Source: CAZFHZ01 sp964519015 (GTDB taxonomy: Bacteria > Blakebacterota > Blakebacteria > Blakebacterales > CAYUVJ01). Taken from it: a stretch of 6,660 bases of DNA. This document shows positions 1 to 5,168 of this stretch, one piece after another (positions within the stretch are counted from its first letter, which is position 1; each line of letters begins with the position of its first letter). The stretch lies in NCBI GenBank assembly GCA_964519015.1, contig CAZFHZ010000156.1, positions 1-6,660 on the forward strand. The letters run 5' to 3'. The notes under the pieces are model-generated. The model was not told the DNA's origin. It was given only the letters and a program-made list of their open reading frames with translations, and searched no databases. The position numbers and the translations under genes were made by a program.

Positions 1-385
1 CGATCTCCATCATGACGAAATAGGCCAGCGAGTTGTCCCGTTCGAACAGCCTCCGCAGCTCATGCCCGTCGATGGCGATCAGCTTGCCTTGGGTACGGGC
101 GACCGCCGTAGCGTTGGAGATGAAGGGCTCGACGATCGCCGACCAGCAGACCATGTCGCCCGGCACCAGGGTGTCGATGATGACCTGACCTTTGTTTAAA
201 CTGAAAAAGATATCTATCTCCCCTTCCATGACGAGATAGACGTATTCGGCCTTCTGCCCCTCCTGAAAGAGCGTCTCCCCCTGTTTGAGCCGGACCTCAC
301 GACTGATCACCGCGATGGCCCGTACGCTCCGCTCGAGGGTGCGGGTGAAGGCCGGGAACTGCCGGAGCAGTTGTGAGGAGATCAT
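1..385 (-). CDS. Cyclic-nucleotide-binding-fold (Crp/Fnr-like) protein, 3' end missing
   Basis: This gene runs off the left edge, and 128 residues are visible. They read as the beta-roll of the cAMP-binding (Crp/Fnr) fold. The run GETLFQEGQ (36-44) leads into YVYLVMEGEIDIF (48-60), then a Gly-Asp turn (GDM, 77-79), the segment WSAIVEPFISNATAVA (81-96), and LIAIDGHELRRLFERD (102-117), which would enter the C-helix. The ATG at 385 is chosen because GGAGAG lies about 6 bases upstream in the minus-strand sense and the fold begins soon after. In cAMP-binding members the phosphate-binding cassette carries an Arg-Ser pair before the Ala. Here the aligned residues appear to be Ser90-Asn91, so cyclic nucleotide binding is doubtful. 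A DNA-binding helix-turn-helix would lie beyond the window, so whether this is a transcription factor or a stand-alone sensor domain cannot be decided. It is preceded by an unusual structured, terminator-bearing leader. Confidence 0.85.
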   Translation of the reverse strand, partial: MISSQLLRQFPAFTRTLERSVRAIAVISREVRLKQGETLFQEGQKAEYVYLVMEGEIDIFFSLNKGQVIIDTLVPGDMVCWSAIVEPFISNATAVARTQGKLIAIDGHELRRLFERDNSLAYFVMMEI

Positions 386-404
386 GGCGAACTCTCCGGT
401 CCAG

Positions 405-447
405 AAAAAATGCCGCCCTCCTCAAGCGGGATTGCGAGGAGGGCGGC
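405..447 (-). terminator. Intrinsic terminator just upstream of the Crp/Fnr-like gene (possible attenuator)
   Basis: A perfect 12-base-pair stem pairs 412-423 with 436-447 (GCCGCCCTCCTC and its complement) around a 12-base loop. Read on the minus strand, it is followed after one base by six consecutive T (A6 at 405-410 on the plus strand). This is a canonical rho-independent terminator for minus-strand transcription only. It does not sit behind a coding gene: no convincing minus-strand gene ends here. It lies about 20 bases before the ATG at 385, between the probable promoter and the ribosome binding site. It therefore either ends a short non-coding RNA or acts as a leader attenuator. Confidence 0.85.
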
Positions 448-600
448 GAACCCGGACGGGCACCGATGCGAGCGCGAAGAAGTACGGCCGGCCGTCCGGG
501 TATCGGGACTTCAAAGAACCAGGGAGTGCCCACCCGTTTTGCATTCGGCTCTGCCTTGCCGACCCTGGTTGCTCCGGCCTCCCGATACTCGTTTGTTACT
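405..600 (-). ncRNA. Structured leader RNA: candidate riboswitch/attenuator or small RNA, class not recognised
   Basis: Read on the minus strand, the RNA would start near 600 and show these nested elements. P1 is a perfect 9-bp stem (580-588 with 500-508, GTATCGGGA/TCCCGATAC). Inside it, P2 is a perfect 8-bp stem (563-570 with 517-524, AACCAGGG/CCCTGGTT). P2 encloses a 5-bp hairpin, P3 (558-562 with 545-549, 8-base loop), and a 20-base segment at 525-544 with little pairing of its own. Next comes a perfect 10-bp stem, P5 (492-501 with 450-459), and then the 12-bp terminator at 405-447. Closed junction, further stem, then terminator is the usual layout of a riboswitch with a transcriptional expression platform. 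I could not match the conserved bases to TPP, SAM-I, FMN, cobalamin, glycine, lysine, purine, c-di-GMP-I/II, preQ1, fluoride, ZTP or SRP RNA. The stems are seen directly; ligand sensing is inference, and a free-standing sRNA is equally possible. Confidence 0.6.
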
Positions 601-606
601 ACTTTC

Positions 607-635
607 ACTATATAGAATTTCTTCGCCGCCAGGAA
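607..635 (-). promoter_or_regulatory. Probable promoter for the structured leader / Crp-like gene
   Basis: On the minus strand a good -10 box TATAGT (607-612) lies 17 bases downstream of a poor -35 candidate TTCCTG (630-635), in the only AT-rich patch of this intergenic region. Transcription would start near 600, roughly 12 bases before the first leader stem. The weak -35 box leaves room for activator dependence or another sigma factor. The 10-base palindrome AAAGGCCTTT at 644-653 lies just upstream and could be a regulator site, but nothing supports that beyond symmetry. Confidence 0.4.
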
Positions 636-736
636 AAGGATAAAAAGGCCTTTAATACGAAAGATTTCTCCAGAGAGACTTCCGGCCGCCGCCGTTATCT
701 TTCCGGTGATTTCGGAACCATGCACCGCCCCGTTCT

Positions 737-742
737 GGAGGG
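737..742 (+). promoter_or_regulatory. Ribosome binding site deciding the peptidase start
   Basis: GGAGGG lies 8 bases before the ATG at 751. No comparable site precedes the in-frame GTG at 706, and starting there would add 15 residues ahead of the signal peptide. This fixes the start at 751. Confidence 0.8.
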
Positions 743-750
743 ATGACCCC

Positions 751-2328
751 ATGCCCCGAACCGTCTCCGGTCGATCGCACACCCATCGTCCCGAGTACTG
801 CCGGCGACTCCTGGTGACCAGCCTGGTGCTGGCCCTGCTGCCGATCGGACCGGCCGGTGCCCAGACCCGCCCCGGTCCACCCCCGCAGCGACCGCTCGCC
901 CTCGCCGATGTCCCGGGCCTCTCGCTGGAACGGGCGGTCCTGGGGATCGGCCGGCTCGACGGGGCCGAGCTGGAGCGGATGGTGCGCCATCTCTCCTCCG
1001 AACGGTTCACCGGACGGCTCACCGGTACGCCCGGCTACGATCGGGCGGCCCGCTGGGCGGCCGAAGTGCTGCGGAGCGCCGGGGCGGTCCCGGGCGGCTC
1101 GGACGGCAGCTGGTTCCAGCCGTTCACCGTCGAGGCGTGCGAGGTGACCGGCCCGATGGAGCTGCGGATCGTCCGGTCCGGATGGGTGGAGGCGCCCTAT
1201 ACTCTCGGCGTCGACTACGTGGCCCGGGGCTTCACCGGGAGCGGGCGGGTCGAGGAAGCCGAGGTGGTGTTCGTCGGCTACGGACTCCAGGACCGGACGC
1301 TGGGACGGGACGACTACGCCGGTGCGGACCTCAAAGGGAAGGTGGCCCTGATGTTCATGGGGGCCCCGACGGCCGAATGGGGAGAGAAGGGCCGCCCCCG
1401 CTTCAAGGCCACCCTGGCCCGGCGGCTGGGCGCCCGGGCCATCCTCTTCATCGACGATCCGGGAGCGGGAGCCTCCTCCCCGATCGCCAGCGTCTATCAC
1501 GGCGAGGAGGGGATCCACCAGGCCGATCTGCCCATGCTCTCGATCCGGGACCGGGTCGCCGATGACCTGCTGAGCGGGAGCGGGCAGAGCGCCGCCTCCC
1601 TGCGCCAGGCACTGGGTGCCGGTCCGGCTCCCGCCCCTTTCCGGGCCCCTGCCCGGGTCACCCTGGAGGCCCACGCCGCCTACGCCCCGCGGGCCCAGAC
1701 CTGGAACGTAGTGGGCTGGGTGGAGGGGAGCGACCCGGCGGTGGCCGACGAATGGGTCGTGGTAGGGGGCCATCTCGACCATGTAGGGACCCAGGCGGGA
1801 GTTATCTTCCCGGGCGCCAAGGACAACGCTTCGGGGAGCGTCATGGTGCTGGCCCTGGCCCGGGCCATGGCGGCGGCGCCGATCCGACCACGCCGCTCGG
1901 TCTGCTTCGTGCTCTTCGCCGGCGAGGAGCTTTTCCTGCTCGGTTCCGAGTACTTCGCGACCCACCCCCCCCGCCCCATCGAGAAGTGCGTCGGCATGAT
2001 CAACCTCGACATGCCGGGGGGCGGGAACGTCCTGCGGATCAACGGGGGGACATCCACCCCGGCCTTCCAGCAGATGGCCGTGGAGGCCGATCGGCTCTTC
2101 GGAGGCTTCGCCCTCGACGAACAGCGCCCCACCCCCGCCGTCGAGGGGGCCAGTGACCATTCCGCCTTCGTGCGCCGGTCGGTACCGACCCTCTATATCG
2201 CCGCCGGAGGTGGCCCGGGGCGGGTTCACACCCCCGATGACATCGCCGATACGATCGACTTCCAGGCGTACCTGAGAGCGACCACGGTAGTCTACCTGAC
2301 CCTGTTCCAGATCGCCGATCGGCCCTGA
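751..2328 (+). CDS. Exported M28-family zinc metallopeptidase with PA-like insert
   Basis: The 525-residue product fits secreted aminopeptidases of peptidase family M28, which use two zinc ions to remove N-terminal residues or small peptides outside the cytoplasm. A signal peptide is visible: basic start ending in RR, hydrophobic core LLVTSLVLALLPIG, and a likely cut at AGA-QT after residue 37. A PA-like region spans about 150-270 (VFVGYG, then LKGKVALMF, then ARAILFIDD). The catalytic domain carries the expected residues: GGHLDHVG (His341, Asp343), the bridging Asp of AKDNASG (Asp358), AGEE (Glu392 catalytic and Glu393 ligand), NLDM (Asp420), and the last zinc His in VHTPDD (His493). All are present, so the enzyme should be active. 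The ATG at 751 is preferred over an in-frame GTG at 706 because GGAGGG sits 8 bases upstream and the signal peptide then begins properly. Its stop is 2 bases before the next gene, indicating an operon. The natural substrate cannot be told. Confidence 0.93.
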   Translation: MPRTVSGRSHTHRPEYCRRLLVTSLVLALLPIGPAGAQTRPGPPPQRPLALADVPGLSLERAVLGIGRLDGAELERMVRHLSSERFTGRLTGTPGYDRAARWAAEVLRSAGAVPGGSDGSWFQPFTVEACEVTGPMELRIVRSGWVEAPYTLGVDYVARGFTGSGRVEEAEVVFVGYGLQDRTLGRDDYAGADLKGKVALMFMGAPTAEWGEKGRPRFKATLARRLGARAILFIDDPGAGASSPIASVYHGEEGIHQADLPMLSIRDRVADDLLSGSGQSAASLRQALGAGPAPAPFRAPARVTLEAHAAYAPRAQTWNVVGWVEGSDPAVADEWVVVGGHLDHVGTQAGVIFPGAKDNASGSVMVLALARAMAAAPIRPRRSVCFVLFAGEELFLLGSEYFATHPPRPIEKCVGMINLDMPGGGNVLRINGGTSTPAFQQMAVEADRLFGGFALDEQRPTPAVEGASDHSAFVRRSVPTLYIAAGGGPGRVHTPDDIADTIDFQAYLRATTVVYLTLFQIADRP

Positions 2329-2330
2329 CG

Positions 2331-3293
2331 ATGCCCCACTTCCCCTGGTGGATCTGGCTGATCATCGGCCTGGTACTGGCCGCCGGACTCGATCTGGTCA
2401 TCCACTGGGTCTGGATCCGTCTGCGCCCTCCCCCCGAGTACGGACCGACGATCCACTGCCCGTTCTGCGGAGCGGCCATCCCCGAGCAGACCTGGCGCTG
2501 TTATAAATGCCGCCGCTGGGTGCGCCGCCGGGGACTGGCCCTGATCCTGACCATTATCCAGTATCCCGCCTACCTGGGGGGGGTCATCCTGCTGGTGGTC
2601 CTGCTGCTGCTCTCCGGCCTCTCCTGGCTGGTGCTCCTGTTGCTCGGGCCGATCCTGCGGGCGCGGATCTGGCGCCGCCTGATCCATGGTTTCGCCGCCC
2701 TCTGGATGACCCTGCTGAGCCCGGTCCGGCGCTGGTGGGGACGGCGGGAACGCCGGGCCTACTGGTGGCGGGGGGGACAGCGGATCCTGCCCTACTTCAT
2801 CCCGCAGGTCAGCCAGAGCCCCGGATCGGCGATCGCCTGGCTGCTGGAAACCACCATCGGGGGACGCGAGGTGCCGGGGGCCTGGCGGGGAGCCGTGGTC
2901 TGGCTGAGGGAGCCCGACCGGATCGTGGACGACGCCTTCCTGGCCCAGACCCACCTGAGCGTGGTGGCCGCCTCGGCCGACTGGGTCGACCGGGGTACCG
3001 TCCACAAAGTCGACCTGGAGCCGACCCGCGACTGGGTCGGCTGGCGCGGCACCCGACAGGACCTGGAAGCGCTCGGGGACCACTACCTGGCCCACAGCGG
3101 AGGGATCGGACTGGTCGCCCTGGGGACCGGTGACGACCGTCTGCCGGTCGAATGGGTGCCGGGGGAATCCCCCACGGTCTGGGTGAGTATGGAGAAGTCG
3201 CGCAGCCTGCCGGGCTGGAACGCTTTCCTCCACTGGAACCTGCCCTACGACCCCAACCCCGTCCCGCCCGGACAGGGCATACAGCCCCACTGA
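2331..3293 (+). CDS. Membrane protein with four-cysteine zinc ribbon, unknown function
   Basis: I do not recognise this 320-residue protein. It opens with a hydrophobic, tryptophan-rich segment (about 5-29), probably a membrane anchor. A short zinc ribbon follows: Cys43-x2-Cys46 and Cys57-x2-Cys60 in CPFCG...CYKC, the arrangement of small structural zinc fingers. A very basic RRWVRRR stretch comes next, then about 40 hydrophobic residues (69-109) that fit two membrane passes or a re-entrant hairpin. A basic, tryptophan-rich linker (110-147) leads to a soluble C-terminal region (150-320) with no motif I can name. By the positive-inside rule the ribbon and basic linkers probably face the cytoplasm. 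The ATG is 2 bases after the peptidase stop and has no good ribosome binding site of its own, so it is probably translated by coupling. It ends 26 bases before the convergent oxidoreductase, with no hairpin terminator visible between them. Confidence 0.85.
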   Translation: MPHFPWWIWLIIGLVLAAGLDLVIHWVWIRLRPPPEYGPTIHCPFCGAAIPEQTWRCYKCRRWVRRRGLALILTIIQYPAYLGGVILLVVLLLLSGLSWLVLLLLGPILRARIWRRLIHGFAALWMTLLSPVRRWWGRRERRAYWWRGGQRILPYFIPQVSQSPGSAIAWLLETTIGGREVPGAWRGAVVWLREPDRIVDDAFLAQTHLSVVAASADWVDRGTVHKVDLEPTRDWVGWRGTRQDLEALGDHYLAHSGGIGLVALGTGDDRLPVEWVPGESPTVWVSMEKSRSLPGWNAFLHWNLPYDPNPVPPGQGIQPH

Positions 3294-3319
3294 TCCGCCC
3301 GGGCGTTCCCCGGCACCCC

Positions 3320-4330
3320 TCACCAGGCCAGGAGGACCTTCCCCCGGTTGCGGCGTTCCTGGAGCCGGCGATGGGCCGAGGCGGCCTCCCCGGCCGGGAC
3401 TACCGAGTCGATGACGGGATCGAGCTCCCCACCTTCCAGCAGACCCAGGATCTCCCCGATCTCCTCCCGGAGCAGGTCGGGGCGATGCCAGAGATGGCCC
3501 AGGTGGACACCGAACATCCCGCGGTTCTTGATGATCATCCGCAGCGCGCTCAGGCGCGGCCAGCGGAGCAGCTCGAGCACCAGATGGAGGGGTCGCCGTC
3601 TCAGGCCGGGAGCGAACCCGCTCGTTCCGCAGGCGACGATCCGGCCGGTGTGGGCGAGCGATTCGAATCCCCGGGCGAGGTTGCGCCCTCCGATCGGGTC
3701 GAGGATGAACTCCACTCCGGCGCCTCCGGTCAGTTCCCGGACGCGGGCGGGCCATTCCGGGTAGTCGAAGACTTCGGTCACCCCCAGTCCGCGCAGCAGG
3801 TCGTGTTTGGATGGGGAGGCGGTCCCCCAGACGACGGCACCCACATGACGGGCGATCTGCACCGCGGCCGTCCCCAGACCCCCGCCGGCGTTGTGGACCA
3901 GGATGCGCTCACCTGCGCGCAGGTTCCCCATGCGCACCAGGGCATGCCAGGCGGTCAGGTAGACGACCGGGAAGGCGGCCCCCCGCACCGCATCCACCCC
4001 CGTCGGCCGCCGCAGCACGTTCTCGGCGCGGGCCACGAGGAGGTCGGCGTGGGCCCCGAAGTTGCGCAGGCCGACCACCGGATCGCCCACCGTCAGGTCC
4101 GTCACTTCTGCCCCGACCGAGCGGACATTGCCGGCGAACTCGTAACCCGGCACGATCGGCGGGCGACCGGCGTCCGGATAGAGACCCATCCGGGCCATGA
4201 CGTCGGAGAAATTCACCCCCGAATATTCCACCGCTATCAGCACCTCCCCGGGACCGGGTTGGGGATCAGGGCCGGTCACGATGCGGAGCACCTCAGGAGG
4301 TCCGAATCGGGGAATCTGCAATGAACGCAT
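3320..4330 (-). CDS. VAT1-like medium-chain dehydrogenase / NADPH:quinone oxidoreductase
   Basis: The 336-residue product belongs to the medium-chain dehydrogenase/reductase superfamily, quinone oxidoreductase branch, which moves hydride from NAD(P)H to quinones or enones in the cytoplasm. The GroES-like domain is seen in PGPGEVLIAVEYSGVNFSD (25-43) and PGYEFAG (61-67). The nucleotide-binding fold carries HNAGGGLG (146-153), the glycine-rich turn, and the later DPIGG (211-215). The segment KNRGMFGVHLGHLW (268-281) resembles the conserved patch of the VAT1 subgroup. No catalytic or structural zinc ligands are evident, as expected for this zinc-free branch. The ATG at 4330 is chosen because GATGAGG lies 8 bases upstream; an in-frame GTG at 4366 would fall almost on the likely -10 box. 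It is convergent with the membrane-protein gene and divergent from the 86-residue protein, so probably monocistronic. The exact substrate is unknown. Confidence 0.9.
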   Translation of the reverse strand: MRSLQIPRFGPPEVLRIVTGPDPQPGPGEVLIAVEYSGVNFSDVMARMGLYPDAGRPPIVPGYEFAGNVRSVGAEVTDLTVGDPVVGLRNFGAHADLLVARAENVLRRPTGVDAVRGAAFPVVYLTAWHALVRMGNLRAGERILVHNAGGGLGTAAVQIARHVGAVVWGTASPSKHDLLRGLGVTEVFDYPEWPARVRELTGGAGVEFILDPIGGRNLARGFESLAHTGRIVACGTSGFAPGLRRRPLHLVLELLRWPRLSALRMIIKNRGMFGVHLGHLWHRPDLLREEIGEILGLLEGGELDPVIDSVVPAGEAASAHRRLQERRNRGKVLLAW

Positions 4331-4367
4331 ACAGGCAACCTCATCGTCATTCCATAGTGGTAACACG

Positions 4368-4376
4368 ATAATATAA
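4368..4376 (-). promoter_or_regulatory. Possible -10 region for the VAT1-like gene
   Basis: In this AT-rich gap the minus strand reads TTATATTAT, offering overlapping -10 boxes (TATTAT at 4368-4373 or TTATAT at 4371-4376). No good -35 box is seen at the right distance. Transcription would start near 4360, giving a leader of about 30 bases. It lies back to back with the plus-strand promoter at 4388-4415, so polymerases on the two strands could interfere. Confidence 0.35.
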
Positions 4377-4387
4377 GATGATAACTC

Positions 4388-4415
4388 TTGATGGAGAGAT
4401 ACCCGACACTATATT
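4388..4415 (+). promoter_or_regulatory. Sigma-70-type promoter for the 86-residue protein
   Basis: TTGATG (4388-4393, four of six to TTGACA) and TATATT (4410-4415, five of six to TATAAT) are separated by 16 bases. Transcription would begin around 4422, giving a leader of about 40 bases before the ATG at 4463. This is the best-looking promoter in the window. It also shows that the in-frame TTG at 4388 and ATG at 4391 are not translation starts. Confidence 0.65.
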
Positions 4416-4462
4416 CAGAGGGTCGATATTATTCACAACCAGTACAGGGGGGACACTTTCTT

Positions 4463-4723
4463 ATGGCGAAGTTCGAACTCGTTAAGGGCGGCGATGCCGA
4501 GAAGCGTTTCGCGAAGAGCCGGGTACACGGAGTCACCCGCGAATATATGCAGTATCTCGAGTCGCTGCGCAAAGAGGGGGGCATCGGTGTGTTGAAGCCG
4601 GGTCGCGGTGAGAGTCTGAACACGCTCCGCAACCGGATCCGCCGCGCCGCCGGGCTGATGGAGATCGAGGTCAAGACCCAGAAGGACGGGGAAGAACTGC
4701 TGGTGAAGGTCTCCAAGAAGTAG
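4463..4723 (+). CDS. Small basic protein of 86 residues, unknown function
   Basis: I do not recognise this protein. The ATG at 4463 is chosen because a G-rich Shine-Dalgarno-like run (4447-4453) lies 9 bases upstream and upstream in-frame starts fall in the promoter. The product begins MAKFELVKGGD. Its first half is helix-like and charged (REYMQYLESLRKEGG). A Gly/Pro turn follows (GVLKPGRGES), then a basic helix with regular spacing (LNTLRNRIRRAAGLM), and a short beta-hairpin-like end (IEVKTQKDGEELLVKVSKK). It has no cysteine, no membrane segment and no signal peptide, so it should be cytosolic. Codon use matches the neighbours, so recent transfer is not suggested. A good promoter and a strong terminator make it a self-contained transcription unit, which often goes with high expression. 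A nucleic-acid-binding role is possible from the basic helix, but this is only a guess. Confidence 0.8.
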   Translation: MAKFELVKGGDAEKRFAKSRVHGVTREYMQYLESLRKEGGIGVLKPGRGESLNTLRNRIRRAAGLMEIEVKTQKDGEELLVKVSKK

Positions 4724-4776
4724 CCCAACGAAGAGCAGTCCCGGGGAGCGGGTCACCGACCCTCCCACCGGATCCC

Positions 4777-4808
4777 ACCGGGCGGTCTGTCGACCGCCCG
4801 GTTCTTTT
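4777..4808 (+). terminator. Intrinsic terminator after the 86-residue protein gene
   Basis: A perfect 11-bp GC-rich stem pairs 4777-4787 with 4792-4802 (ACCGGGCGGTC and its complement) around the loop TGTC, followed by TTCTTTT. It lies 53 bases after the stop at 4723. On the minus strand the hairpin is followed by GGGATCC, not a T run, so it should be inefficient for the convergent csoR transcript. Confidence 0.9.
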
Positions 4809-4826
4809 ATACGCCGGCGGATCGAG

Positions 4827-5168
4827 TCAGGCCTGCATCGACCGTTCGAAGACCGCGACCAGTTCGTCGATCTTGGTGCGGCGTTCGGCGTCGGACCCGC
4901 TCCGGGCGGCGCCGAGCACACAATGCCGGATATGCGCCTCGAGGAGCCGGCTACCGATCTTCTTGAGCGCTCCCCGGGCGGCCGCGATCTGCTGGAGCAC
5001 GTCGACGCAGTAGGCCTCCTCTTCGACCATCCGCTGGATCGCCTGGATCTGGCCGCTCAGCCGGTTGATCCGCCGCCGTATCTCCTCCTTCACCTCGGGA
5101 GTATGGAGACTGGATCCGCTCTGGTGAGCGGCGCCCGGTTCCCGACCTGCCGGTACGGATCGACTCAT
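4827..5168 (-). CDS. csoR: CsoR-family copper(I)-sensing transcriptional repressor
   Basis: The 113-residue, all-helical product belongs to the CsoR/RcnR family: dimers or tetramers that bind operator DNA in the apo form and release it on Cu(I) binding. The family core starts at IRRRINRLSGQIQAIQRMV (30-48). The metal ligands Cys54, His79 and Cys83 are all present, with the 25- and 4-residue spacing of the founding Mycobacterium tuberculosis protein (Cys36, His61, Cys65). The Cys-His-Cys set points to copper rather than nickel or formaldehyde sensing. About 20 extra residues rich in Ser/Gly precede the core, and no later Met offers a shorter start. The ATG at 5168 has AGGAGG about 4 bases upstream, inside the end of copA, and overlaps the copA stop (ATGA), so the two are translationally coupled. 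The protein presumably represses its own operon; the operator would lie upstream of copA, outside the window. Confidence 0.93.
   Translation of the reverse strand: MSRSVPAGREPGAAHQSGSSLHTPEVKEEIRRRINRLSGQIQAIQRMVEEEAYCVDVLQQIAAARGALKKIGSRLLEAHIRHCVLGAARSGSDAERRTKIDELVAVFERSMQA

Larger units (their letters stand above)
386..750. other. Divergent intergenic region between the Crp-like gene and the peptidase operon
   Basis: This 365-base stretch has no convincing protein-coding gene. Its left two thirds (405-600) hold the structured minus-strand leader and terminator. Positions 600-660 are AT-rich and carry the probable minus-strand promoter. Positions 660-735 should form the 5' leader of the peptidase operon; I see no clear plus-strand -35/-10 pair, only weak AT-rich candidates around 640-660. 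The ribosome binding site GGAGGG at 737-742 closes the region. Symmetric elements include a perfect 12-base palindrome (ACGGCCGGCCGT, 484-495) and a 10-base one (AAAGGCCTTT, 644-653). Confidence 0.7.

Noticed and set aside
644..653. Palindrome AAAGGCCTTT as a regulator site
   Set aside because: Only ten bases, with no second copy and no match to a known operator such as the Fnr box; kept only as a note in the promoter entry.
297..1022. Minus-strand open frame of 241 codons crossing the intergenic region
   Set aside because: It crosses the terminator and structured leader, and its downstream end overlaps the start of the Crp-like gene. It has no recognisable motif and is Arg/Ser/Pro-rich like other antisense shadows. 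If it were real, the hairpin at 405-447 would lie inside it.
652..2229. Long minus-strand open frame (525 codons) opposite the peptidase gene
   Set aside because: It is antisense to a gene with a full set of catalytic motifs. The translation is a low-complexity Gly/Arg/Pro-rich shadow with no domain, as expected of high-GC DNA.
2292..3755. Minus-strand open frame of 487 codons opposite the zinc-ribbon membrane protein
   Set aside because: It overlaps both the membrane-protein gene and the oxidoreductase end, is rich in Pro/Arg/Gly and shows no domain.
3152..4324. Plus-strand open frame of 390 codons opposite the oxidoreductase
   Set aside because: The minus strand encodes a clear VAT1-like enzyme with an intact nucleotide-binding motif; the plus-strand product is a composition-driven shadow.
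4763..4781. Short tandem repeat TCCCACCGG twice, before the terminator
   Set aside because: Two 9-base copies one base apart, partly inside the terminator stem; too short and too GC-rich to call a functional repeat.
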